Shown piece after piece: positions 20,509 through 29,737 of a DNA stretch of 57,222 nucleotides (position 1 is its first letter; the number at the start of each line of letters is the position of its first letter). This DNA is from Planctomycetota bacterium (GTDB lineage Bacteria > Planctomycetota > Phycisphaerae > UBA1845 > UTPLA1). Below the pieces are notes generated by a model. That model had not been told where the DNA came from, made no database searches, and saw only the letters and a program-made list of their open reading frames with translations. A program made the translations under genes and the position numbers. The DNA is taken from positions 1 through 57,222 of the forward strand of contig JADJRI010000038.1 in NCBI GenBank assembly GCA_016712275.1, written 5' to 3'.

Positions 20509-20616
20509 GCGAGCTTTCGAGTCACCTGCGGGGCTCGATCGGTGGTCGATTATTCTCTGGCAGAATCCGAGGCTGACCAAGTTCGACATGCGACTGGCGC
20601 GGTTACATCGGCGCCG

Positions 20617-23594
20617 CTATCGCTCGCCCGTGGCTTGTCCAAAAACAATACCCCCCTCGTAAGCACAATAGACATCCACCATCCAATGGGTGGCGCTTTT
20701 GCGAAGGTACATGATTCCACTGATGCCTTTCGCGGGACTTACGCCGTCGACAAAGGCGCTCACGCCGCTCAGTCCTCCGGCCGGCGTGACAATGCCCACT
20801 TTGGCTTTTTCCAGGTTGCCGACGCGCGACGCATGGAGCCCCGCGATCAGCGTAAAGAAATCGCCGGTGGCCGGATTGGTGAGATCGGTCTGAACAATGC
20901 TCAGGCCAAAGGCATCGCCGAACGGGCTGTATGCCAGTGAAGCATCGGCCGATTCTGGACTTGGAAATGAATTGAACGGCTGACCTTCGAAAAAGCCGGT
21001 GCCGGCGATGATTTCATCGTCGCCGATCGGGAGATCGCCTGTCGGGGGCGGGGGATTCCAAAAGCGATATCCGGAGAAGTGCGTCAATTCAAAGGAAGCG
21101 GTGATGCCGTCTTCGTCCATCGTCGCGTTGGTTCCTGCCCAACCCCATCGTCCGGTTGCATCATCCAGCAAAAGGACGGGCAGCGTATCGAGCGGGGTGG
21201 CGGCACTGAGTTTCGCGGTGACAAGAACCGGACCGCTGAATGTCGTCCCGCTGGGTCCGAAGATGGCGCCGACGTCGAATCCCGCACCGGCCGGCACGCC
21301 ATCGGGCAACGAATCGTCTGCATTGATGGGCGCCATGGTGAGCGTCAGATTAGAGGGTAAGACATCGGGCGGAACGAACAGTGTCATGACATCATTTGAC
21401 AGCGTGAGACCGTCGCGGTCGTTCCAAGTGCTTTCCATCAAGTCTGACGGTTGCGGCTCGTTGTCCAAGTCTGGGGCCGCATCGCAGGCGGAGAGGAAGA
21501 GGGCTATGACCGAGATTGCGAGAAGAACTACACAACTTGATCGAAACGCGATCAGGTTCTTGCGTTGACGAAGCGTGTGTCGCGTCATTCCCAGCGAGAT
21601 CATCGACAAGGTCAACATGAAGGGTACGCCTGCGCCGCACAGACCGGTCCCGCAATTTGCGATGTCGTCCAGGTCGGGCGGCGGCGTGGTGCCTCCGGGT
21701 GCATTGTCATTCGTCGTGTTGTCATTGTTTGCGTTGTCGTTGGTGGAATTGTCATTGGATGTGTTGTCGTTCGCAGTATTGTCGTTCGACTCGTTATCGT
21801 TGGATGTATTGTCGTTGGAGGAGGGTGCGTGGTCCGGGTCATCGTCGACGCAATCGGGCATGGCATCGTGATCGCGGTCGGCGACGGGGTCCACGCACGG
21901 AGTGGCGGAGACTTCTTTGGAACTCGGCCCTTCCGCGGAATCCTGAATCGCCGTAACAACAAAATACCAAAGTGAGTCTCCGGCCAGCCCTGATATCGTC
22001 GCGGTGTTCTCAACGAAGCCCGATTGGAAAGCGCCGTCCTCAAGGGTGGCGAAATTCGACACATCTACGCCGCTTTGCCGTGCGAAATAAACGTTGTAGC
22101 TCGTTGCGCCCAGAATCGGTTCCCACCGGAGGGTTACTTCGTTGTTGTCAGTAGCGAGCGCTTCAATTGCATGGGGCGGAGAGGGCTGTATGGCGTCGTC
22201 AAGCGGCGCGATTTCACTTAACCAAACTTCGACATCGTCACCAGTTGTGGCGGACTTTCGAAGCATGGCAACGTGTCCATCCGCCAACCAACCATCATGG
22301 CAGATGGTGCCAATCGCGTGACCGTCGAAGACGCGAAACGAACCGCCTTTGTCCTGCCAAAGGAGCTGACCGCGATCGAGTTTGAGCGGAAGGAATTGAG
22401 CGAGCGGCTGATCACTGGGCCGCGTTGCGTCATCGGTGAACGCGAAGCCGCCGAGCCACTGAATTTCCCGGTTTTGTCCATTTTCGTCAGCCAGAAGGAT
22501 GGCAACGTGTCGGCCATCGGTCTGGGCAAAAATGATCCGTTTGTCGCCGGAAGTTAGCGAAGTGATCTGGCGCGACGCGGGGTTTGGCAGATTGGCGTCA
22601 TAGAGAAAAAGCTGGGAGAGGCCGTTGATTTCCTTGGTATAGATTATGCGCCCGTCGGCGAAGCCGTGGAGTATGCCATTGTCGTCGATCACGCTGACGT
22701 CGGAGCCGTCAAAGTAATGGATTTGCAGCGCTCCCTCGACGCAGGAACCATTTTCGCTCGCGCTGCACCAATTCCATGCGGCTCGGCACCTGTTGGTGTA
22801 TAAGTTCGTGACGTAAGCGCCCTGCGCTGCATTGTCCACGTCGCTCAGAAAATCGTCGGTCAGTAATGTCGATTCGCCGCTTGCCACATCGATTTTGTAA
22901 ACATGCTTGATAAGCACGTTGGTATTCGGATCGAATGCCTGCAAGATCATGAAGAGGCAACCATCGGCCGCCGCTACGCCCTCCGGATTCATGGGTTGGT
23001 TGTCATCATAGGGATTTACATAATCGATTAAGCGGGGGGGATTGCCGTCGTTGGACCAAACCCAGCCGAAGTCCGAGCCGCGCCGCCACGCCCCGATGAC
23101 TTCGCCGGGATTTGCTCCGCTACCGAGCGTGAAGACCGAGGTTTCGACATTCCCAAGAGAATCAATCAGGGGATCCTTCGTTTGAATGATTGCGCTTTGC
23201 GTGCCGTCGAAATAGTGAATCGAATCATCCTCGTCGGCCCATATGACCCTTCCGCCGCTGGTTGTTTTTTGGCGCGTCCCCCAGCGATCGATCTTGTCAT
23301 TGTCAGTCAATTGCAGGCCGCAATTGTCGCAGGCATCGATGATCCCACTGCCGTCGGAGTCCTGCTGGCAATCATCGGGCACACCATTGAGATCGCAGTC
23401 GTGATCTGGAAGTTCGCATTCATCGGGTATTGCGTTTGTATTGCAATCCTGACTCGTCGCGAGAACGATATCCTGAAGATCATCGACGCCGTTGTTGTTG
23501 CAATCCTGTGCCCGAACAGTTGTGCGGCGGGCGGCGTCACGATTCCAGCGAAAAGGAAAACACACTGAGTCAGACGGGCTGTGGTACTTAACAT
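20617..23594 (-). CDS. Large exported protein with CNNNG-type calcium loops, fibronectin-like domain and NDN tract, running into a second lipoprotein-like module
   Basis: ATG 23594 has an AAGGAG site 7 nt upstream and opens a signal peptide (LTQCVFLFAGIVTPPAA). A frame change near 23520 leads to AQDCNNNGVDDLQDI, DCNTNAIPDECE and DCDLNGVPDDC: calcium-binding thrombospondin-3-like loops. Then come a long beta-rich region and a fibronectin III-like segment (EVTLRWEPILGATSYNVYFA). Eight x-x-N-D-N units (21703-21822) follow. A hydrophobic CGTGLCGAGVPFMLTL helix with an RQRKN tail then ends what looks like one protein. The frame continues without a stop into a new signal with lipobox (VVLLAISVIALFLSAC) and a 310-residue beta-rich domain. 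So this is either one 990-aa fusion or two genes (the second from about 21588) joined by a lost stop. Function unknown. Confidence 0.68.
21703..21822 (-). repeat. Eight 15-bp coding repeats (x-x-N-D-N)
   Basis: 120 bp made of eight 15-bp units encoding SSNDN, TSNDN, ESNDN, TANDN, TSNDN, STNDN, ANNDN and TTNDN. The NDN codons are nearly fixed and the first two positions vary. This is a flexible, possibly calcium-binding spacer before the C-terminal membrane helix. Confidence 0.85.
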
Positions 23595-23829
23595 ACACGG
23601 GTCTCCTTCATTTCGACGAGCGAGGCCAATCGGCAACGTCTCAAGGGTATTAGGGACACCGGGCGGCGACGCGCTTCGCAAATTGGCCGGGTTGGCAAAA
23701 AAATAACTACAGATCGTGAATTCAAACTGCCGGAATGAGCCGATGGGGCGACGATTGCGGGGGCAATTCTGGTTCGATATCATCCATCCCAGTTCGGCTC
23801 TACACACGTCGAAACCCGGAAAAAACGGC

Positions 23830-24465
23830 ATGACCGATGCGGATCAACGGCTTTTGATGATCGAGCGGGCTGTGGCCGGCGATCTGGTCGCATTGACGCT
23901 TCTGTTGACTGAATCCCGCCCACGATTGTGTTCCTACCTGAACCGCAAGATTCCGGCCGATTTGAAGAGTCTGATCGATGCCGATGATCTCGCGCAAGAG
24001 ACCCACGTTGTGGTATTTCGGCGAATTGGATTATTCGAAAACCGCAGCGCGGACTCGTTTGATCGATGGGTGACGACCATCGGTGCCCATACGCTGCGGG
24101 ATGCCCTTAAAATGCGCCGGGCATTGCGACGCGGCGCGGGTCGTATCGGGGCGAAGGCCGTACCGCGCAGTTTTGAGGATTCCGTCGTTGCGCTGCTGGA
24201 TCAACTCGCCGTGTCCGGAAGAACGCCCAGCCGATCGGCTATTCGACACGAGGCGGTGGCCGCGGTGCAAAACGCCATTTCCGATTTACCAGAGGACTAT
24301 CGGCGGGCCGTCTGGCTTGTGTATATCGAGGGTCGTCCAGTTGAGGCAGCCGCCGTCGAAATGGGGCGCAGCGAGCGGGCCATCCACAATCTCTGCCACA
24401 AGGCCAAGGGTCGCCTGCGGGAGATTCTCGGGAGCGATTCGCGATTCAGAGACAGTTGGCAGTGA
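23830..24465 (+). CDS. ECF-type RNA polymerase sigma factor (module 1)
   Basis: A 211-aa sigma-70 family protein with regions 2 and 4 only. Region 2 is seen as IDADDLAQETHVVVFRRIGLF, with SFDRWVTTIGAHTLRDALK. Region 4 is seen as LPEDYRRAVWLVYIEGRPVEAAAVEMGRSERAIHNLCHKAKGRLRE, containing the -35-binding helix-turn-helix. ATG 23830 is preferred, because the upstream in-frame extension lacks sigma features. It lies 108 bp upstream of a large Ser/Thr kinase gene on the same strand. No anti-sigma factor is nearby, so phosphorylation by that kinase is the likely control; this is inference from gene order. Confidence 0.9.
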   Translation: MTDADQRLLMIERAVAGDLVALTLLLTESRPRLCSYLNRKIPADLKSLIDADDLAQETHVVVFRRIGLFENRSADSFDRWVTTIGAHTLRDALKMRRALRRGAGRIGAKAVPRSFEDSVVALLDQLAVSGRTPSRSAIRHEAVAAVQNAISDLPEDYRRAVWLVYIEGRPVEAAAVEMGRSERAIHNLCHKAKGRLREILGSDSRFRDSWQ

Positions 24466-24573
24466 ATCGAAAAATAGATTGGAAGAATCTCGAAGCGCGC
24501 CGGAGGCGGATGACCCTTTGTACAATATGAGCATCGTTGCCCTTTGATAAAATGACTCCATTCTTAGGTCGAT

Positions 24574-27500
24574 ATGCCGGCTGAATCATCGAATCAATTT
24601 GGGAAATCATCGGATCGGATATCGCTGGTCCTGCGTGATGCGATCGCCCGGCGCCTTGCAGGGGAGGAATTGTCCGACGAGCAGCTCATTCATGCAAACG
24701 GCGACCTGATGCCAGACCTGGCGAACCACCTGCGTGAACTTCGCCGGGTGGAAGCGGCCCGATCGCTGGCGGAACATTCCAGTTCGGCGCATCTTTTTTC
24801 GACAGTTGAAACTCCCCGGTCGTCCCGTATTCACGCCGCGGGGATTCAGCCGGATACGATTCCGGGATACCAAGTTATCCGCGAGCTTCATCGCGGCGGA
24901 CAGGGCGTTGTTTATCTTGCCACGCAACTATCGACCCGGCGACATGTCGCGATCAAGGTCCTGCGCGAGGGACCCTTTGCCGGCGCCCGCGATCGCGCCC
25001 GATTCGAGCGCGAAGTGCATCTGCTCGCCCGGCTTCGTCATCCCAACATCATTGCCATTCACGACAGCGGTTTTTCGGCAGATCATTACTACTTCGTCAT
25101 GGATTATGTCGATGGTGCGCCATTGGACCGCTGGGCTGAGTCCGAACGCCGATCTGATAGGCTGACGCATTCGGGGCGCGGCGAATCATCGACGGAGGGA
25201 ATGCCGTTGCCCGCCATCGTGCAACTCTTTCGAAAAATCAGCGATGCCGTGAATGCGGCACACCTGCTCGGCATTATTCATCGCGACTTGAAACCCGCCA
25301 ACGTGCTCGTCGAAAAACACGGCGAACCACGCATTCTCGATTTCGGTCTTGCCAAAATTACGACGGACAGCGCGATGCAGGACAATTCATCGCCGACGAT
25401 GACCCGCGAAGGGATTTTTCTGGGTTCACTGCCCTGGTCCAGCCCCGAGCAGGCCCGCGGCGATAACGAACACGTCGACATTCGCAGCGATGTTTATTCG
25501 CTCGGCGTGATGTTGTATCAAACGGTGACCGGCCGATTTCCATACGATGTTCTTGGATCCGTGAATGAATGCGTGAATCACATCCTGCACACCAATCCCG
25601 TCCGGCCCCGCTCCATCGGAGCGACCATTGACGACGATGCCGAGACCATCATTCTCAAGTGTCTCTCGAAAGAGCCCGAACGCCGCTACCAATCCGCAGG
25701 AGAATTGTCGCGCGAGTTATCGAGGTATCTCGATGGCCGGCCGATCGAAGCCAAGCGCGACAGCGGCTGGTATGTTCTGCGAAAATGGATGCGCCGCCAC
25801 CGTCTTGCCGCCGTTGCCGCAATTTCCCTTTTCTTGTTCATCGGGGCAACCGCCGTCGTGCTCGGTTTCATGTATCGCGAGCAGAGTCGACTGCGAATCG
25901 CGGCCGAAAGCGCGGCCAGGAAAGCCTCTCGCACCACCCAATTTCTTCAGGACATGATTGCATCGGTGGACCCCAATCTGGCGAAGGGCAAGCCGGTGGC
26001 CGTGCGGGATGTGCTGGATGCCGCCTCGCGCACACTCGAAGACGAACTCGCAAGCGAGCCGGAAGTCGCCGCTGCGATCCACCGCACCATCGGCAACACC
26101 TATGAAACACTGGGTGAGGCCGAACTGGGAGAGGCACATCACCGGACCGCGTTGGAGATCGGTCGCCGCGTTCTGGGAGACGACCACCCCGACACACTGG
26201 CCGCGATGAACGGACTCGCCACATCTCTGGAATCCCTTAACCGGTTCGATGAGGCCGAGGTACTCTTTCGACAGTGTCTCGACGCCTCGCGCCGCGTGCT
26301 CGGTGAGAAGAATCCCGCCACAATCGATGCCCTGCACAATCTTGGCAATCAATTGAGAAACATTGGTCGCTTGGAAGAAGCCGAGACATTACTAAAACAG
26401 GCGCTTGCGACCTCCATGGAAGTCGTGGGTGAAGAGCACCCCGGAACATTGATCACGAAGAAAGTTCTGGCCGGGGTATGGCAGGATTTGGGCGAGTATG
26501 ACAAAGCTGAGCCGGCCTTGCGCGAGGTCCTTGCCGTGCAGAGCCGTGTACTTGGAGAAAATTCGCCCAAAACGATAGGGACCAAGCAAAATCTGGCCAT
26601 GCTGCTGAAGGCGACAGGCCGCATCGAGGAAGCCGAGCCGCTCTATCGCGAACTTCTTGAGTCGATGCGCGTGGTCTACGAACCGGACCATCCCGAAACG
26701 CTGCGGCTCATGAACAGTTTCGGCCGTCTGCTGGTGGCTCAGAGAAGGCTCGATGAAGCCCACCCCCCGTTTCGCGAAACGCTCGATGCGCAATTGCGGC
26801 TGTTGGGCAAGGACCATGTTCATATCCTCATCACCACTAACACTCTTGCACTGCTGTTACAGGAACAGGGGCGGCTGGAAGATGCCGAACCCTTGGCACG
26901 CCGGGCTCTTGAGGCAGGTCGAAAGGCGCTGGGCGACGAACATCCGGACGTGCTCGTTTGGATGAACAATCTTGGAAACCTTCTCTCAAGAAAAGGCCTG
27001 CTGGCAGAGGCCGAACCCCTGTATCGCCAGGCGCTGGATGCACGGCGGCGCGTTCTTGGAGCAGATCACCCTGCGACCCAAAATTCGCTTTCCAATTATG
27101 CGCAGGTGCTGGCCGACTTGAATCGCATGGACGAAGCGGAACCCTACTTTCGACTCGCTGTTGAAGATCGTCGAAGGATTCAGGGCGATGATCAGCCGGA
27201 CACGCTTACATCACAGAGCAATCTCGCGAGATTTTTGCTGGCCGCGGACAGGCTCGTCGAGGCGCAGTCCGTTGCTCAACACGTTTTGGAGGTTCGAGAG
27301 CGGCTGCTGGGGGATCGCCATCCGGACACATTGTTATCGATGGGCATTCTTGGTCGGGCTTTAATGAAACAGTCTCATGCCAAGCAGGCAGAAGCGCTGC
27401 TTCAGAAGGCACTTAAGACTGCGTTGCAAACCCTTCCGCCGCATCATGGGAACGTGCCATTTCTGCAAGTTGCCTATGGCACCTGCTTGACGGACCTTGG

Positions 27501-27672
27501 ACGATACGAGGAGGCCGAGAAGATGCTGCTTGAGGGCCGCGAGACACTCAGCAAGCTGGTCGGCTCGGAACATCCGCGGGCGCGCGAATGCAGCGAGGCA
27601 CTTGCGAAGTTGTATGCGGCCTGGGGTAAGCCGGAACGGGCCGCCGCGATACGAATGCTACCGGTCCCTTGA
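24574..27672 (+). CDS. Membrane Ser/Thr protein kinase with TPR array (module 1)
   Basis: A 1032-aa protein, frame intact. Residues about 99-390 are a Hanks-type kinase: glycine loop LHRGGQGVVYLA, Lys in HVAIKVL, catalytic loop IIHRDLKPANVLV, metal-binding ILDFGLAK and the SPEQARG segment. One membrane helix follows at about 410-435 (LAAVAAISLFLFIGATAVVLGF). The rest, to the C-terminus, is about a dozen TPR units of 42 residues of the kinesin-light-chain/TPR_12 kind (e.g. LGxDHPxT motifs, LNRFDEAEVLFRQCLDASRR). The kinase is cytoplasmic and the TPRs would be on the other side of the membrane if the single helix spans it. It follows the ECF sigma gene and probably signals to that factor. It ends next to the dus gene. 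Confidence 0.95.
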   Translation: MPAESSNQFGKSSDRISLVLRDAIARRLAGEELSDEQLIHANGDLMPDLANHLRELRRVEAARSLAEHSSSAHLFSTVETPRSSRIHAAGIQPDTIPGYQVIRELHRGGQGVVYLATQLSTRRHVAIKVLREGPFAGARDRARFEREVHLLARLRHPNIIAIHDSGFSADHYYFVMDYVDGAPLDRWAESERRSDRLTHSGRGESSTEGMPLPAIVQLFRKISDAVNAAHLLGIIHRDLKPANVLVEKHGEPRILDFGLAKITTDSAMQDNSSPTMTREGIFLGSLPWSSPEQARGDNEHVDIRSDVYSLGVMLYQTVTGRFPYDVLGSVNECVNHILHTNPVRPRSIGATIDDDAETIILKCLSKEPERRYQSAGELSRELSRYLDGRPIEAKRDSGWYVLRKWMRRHRLAAVAAISLFLFIGATAVVLGFMYREQSRLRIAAESAARKASRTTQFLQDMIASVDPNLAKGKPVAVRDVLDAASRTLEDELASEPEVAAAIHRTIGNTYETLGEAELGEAHHRTALEIGRRVLGDDHPDTLAAMNGLATSLESLNRFDEAEVLFRQCLDASRRVLGEKNPATIDALHNLGNQLRNIGRLEEAETLLKQALATSMEVVGEEHPGTLITKKVLAGVWQDLGEYDKAEPALREVLAVQSRVLGENSPKTIGTKQNLAMLLKATGRIEEAEPLYRELLESMRVVYEPDHPETLRLMNSFGRLLVAQRRLDEAHPPFRETLDAQLRLLGKDHVHILITTNTLALLLQEQGRLEDAEPLARRALEAGRKALGDEHPDVLVWMNNLGNLLSRKGLLAEAEPLYRQALDARRRVLGADHPATQNSLSNYAQVLADLNRMDEAEPYFRLAVEDRRRIQGDDQPDTLTSQSNLARFLLAADRLVEAQSVAQHVLEVRERLLGDRHPDTLLSMGILGRALMKQSHAKQAEALLQKALKTALQTLPPHHGNVPFLQVAYGTCLTDLGRYEEAEKMLLEGRETLSKLVGSEHPRARECSEALAKLYAAWGKPERAAAIRMLPVP

Positions 27673-27689
27673 TCCCGTATAATGCGTTC

Positions 27690-28782
27690 GTGCTTACCAT
27701 CGGCTCCGTTACGCTGTCGTCCAATCTCCTTCTTGCCCCCATTGCCGGGTACTGCGATCTTGCATTTCGACTGACGGTGCGGGAGCTGGGCGGGCTGGGA
27801 ATGGCCTGTACCGATCTGGTGAATCCGCGCGGGCTTCTTCGGCAGACGCACAAGTCGATGCAACTGGTGGAGACCGATCCTGCGGATCGGCCGCTTTGCA
27901 TTCAGCTCTACGGGCGCGAAGTCGATGAGCTGGCTACGGCCGCACAATGGGGCGAGGCCAATGGCGCGGCCGTGATAGACCTGAACATGGGCTGTCCGGT
28001 GGACAAGATTTGCAAATTCGATGCCGGCTCGGCGCTACTTCGGAATCTTGATTTTGCCGTGGGCATGGCGCAGCGAATCGTTGAATCAGTGAAAATTCCG
28101 GTGACCGTCAAGATGCGCCTCGGCTGGGATGATGGAACGATTGTGGCCCCGGAACTGGCCCGGCGGCTGGAGGATGTCGGCGTGGCGGCCATCATCGTAC
28201 ACGGTCGGACTGCGGCACAGAAATTCTCGGGTAAGGCCTGCCTCGACGGGATTGCCCGCGTTGTGGCCGGCGTGCGGCATATTCCGGTGATCGGCAACGG
28301 CGATGTGTGCAGCCCGGCCGATGCTGTGAACATGATTCGCCGAACCGGCTGCAAGGGCGTGATGATCGGCCGTGCGGCATTGTCCGACCCGTGGATTTTT
28401 CGGGATACGCATGCGTTGCTAATCGGCGGGCTGACGCCGTTGCCTCCGACGATTGGAGATCGCATCGACCGGATGCTTGTTCATTTCGAGCATTGTTTGC
28501 GATTGCAAGGGGCAGCGCGTGGCCTGCACGATGTTTCGCCAGCGAGTGAGCTGGTACACGCGACACTTCGGTCGATGCGAGACGTTTAAGTCGCGAGTGC
28601 GAATCCTGACGAGTGCAGAGGCGTTTCGCGATCATTGCGAGGACTTGCGGAATGAATGCGATGGGAGAGAAACAGGGGGTGTACGACGTTCGCTTCAGCG
28701 CCGCCAGCGTACTTGGGGAGGGGGCAATCGCCCGTGTCCATCGGATGCAGTTCTTTCCGGCATCCATTCACCGTTGGATTAA
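27690..28782 (+). CDS. tRNA-dihydrouridine synthase, DusB-like (one apparent frameshift)
   Basis: A flavoenzyme that reduces uridine to dihydrouridine in tRNA. Motifs are LAPIAGYCDLAFR, the catalytic Cys in NMGCPVDKICKFDAGSAL, VKMRLGWDDGT, VHGRTAAQKFSG, VIGNGDV and GVMIGRAALSDPWIF. Near 28510 the frame shifts from HFEHCLRLQGAARG to ACTMFRQRVSWYTRHF and ILTSAEAFRDHCEDLR, the usual DusB C-terminus. The last 40 or so codons to 28782 do not look like the family and the true end may be nearer 28650. GTG 27690 is favoured over TTG 27669, which would overlap the kinase stop. Confidence 0.85.
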
Positions 28783-29126
28783 TGGATCGAACTGACTTGA
28801 ACAGCCCGATTCACGATATTGACTTGGATTTGCAGTATGCAACTTCGCACAAGGCAACTATCACGTCCGAGGCCGTGTCTCATGCACATGTCGCCGCCAT
28901 GGGGACAAGGGCATTCGGGAATCGGCATGTCGTTTCTCATCATTGGATATCGCAATGGCAAGTGTGGAACATATGGACACTTTCGCATCGGACTTTGCGG
29001 CGTGTTACAATAACTTGTTGCATCGGCTCGGCCCGCGGAATTTCGATGGGTTCGCGGCGAGTCGCCTTGTAGCCAGTATGACAAGAAAGTGGCCGGACCG
29101 TCAGGAATAATCGGATATTTTCCAAA
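28783..29126. other. Intergenic region between dus and the second sigma-factor gene
   Basis: About 340 bp with no convincing gene; an open frame here (ending 29072) shows no family features and odd composition. A TACAAT hexamer within GTGTTACAATAACTT near 29010 could be a -10 element of the sigma/kinase module, but no good -35 is placed at 16-18 bp. Confidence 0.35.
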
Positions 29127-29707
29127 ATGAAGAATTCCGGACCGGTCAATCTGACAGACGTCATCGATGCAGCCGCCCAGGGCGATCCACACGCAGCGGA
29201 GCAGTTGCTGCCGATTCTTTACGACGAACTCCATCGGCTGGCCCATTCCTATATGAATCGCCAGGCCGAGGGTCACACTTTGCAGACCACGGCGCTGGTT
29301 CATGAAGCCTACATGCGGCTGGTCGGCAAGGATGATCCGGGCTGGAACGGGCGCGGCCATTTCTTCGCGGCAGCGGCCCAGGCGATGCGGCAGATTCTCA
29401 TAGAACAGGCGCGTCGCAAGGCGGCGGTCAAACATGGCGGCGCAGCGCGACGCGTGGATCTCGGGCCGTCGAGCCACAAACCTTGCCGCCGACGGATGAC
29501 GTCCTGGCCCTTAACGAGGCCCTGACCGAGCTGGAGGCAGCCGATCCCCGAAAGGCCCGTCTCGTGTTGCTGCATCACTTCGCGGGATTGACGATTCCCG
29601 AAACGGCCGCAGCCATGGGCATTTCAGTATCTACCGCCGAACGCGAATGGCGATTTGCGCGGGCGCTCCTGTTTACACGCATTCGGGGCCAGTCTGAAGA
29701 ATCGTGA
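29127..29707 (+). CDS. ECF-type RNA polymerase sigma factor (module 2; one apparent frameshift)
   Basis: About 193 aa, of the planctomycete-rich Sigma70_ECF type. The N-terminal part reads LTDVIDAAAQGDPHAAEQLL, LYDELHRLAHSYMNRQ and TTALVHEAYMRLV (region 2). It continues to HFFAAAAQAMRQILIEQARRK. A frame change near 29470-29483 leads to LPPTDDVLALNEALTELEAAD and the region 4 helix-turn-helix GLTIPETAAAMGISVSTAEREWRFARALL. It belongs to a different ECF subgroup from the factor at 23.8 kb, judging by region 2. The kinase gene begins 30 nt after its stop. Confidence 0.88.
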
Positions 29708-29737
29708 CGGGCAAAGCGTAGGTTTTTCGCACTGATC

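Noticed and set aside
21703..21822. CRISPR-like short repeats
   Set aside because: The 15-bp period is contiguous, without spacers, and encodes x-x-N-D-N in frame.
28656..29072. Open frame of 138 codons between dus and the second sigma factor
   Set aside because: No family features, an unusual amino-acid mix rich in His, Trp and Ser, and partial overlap with the dus 3' end.
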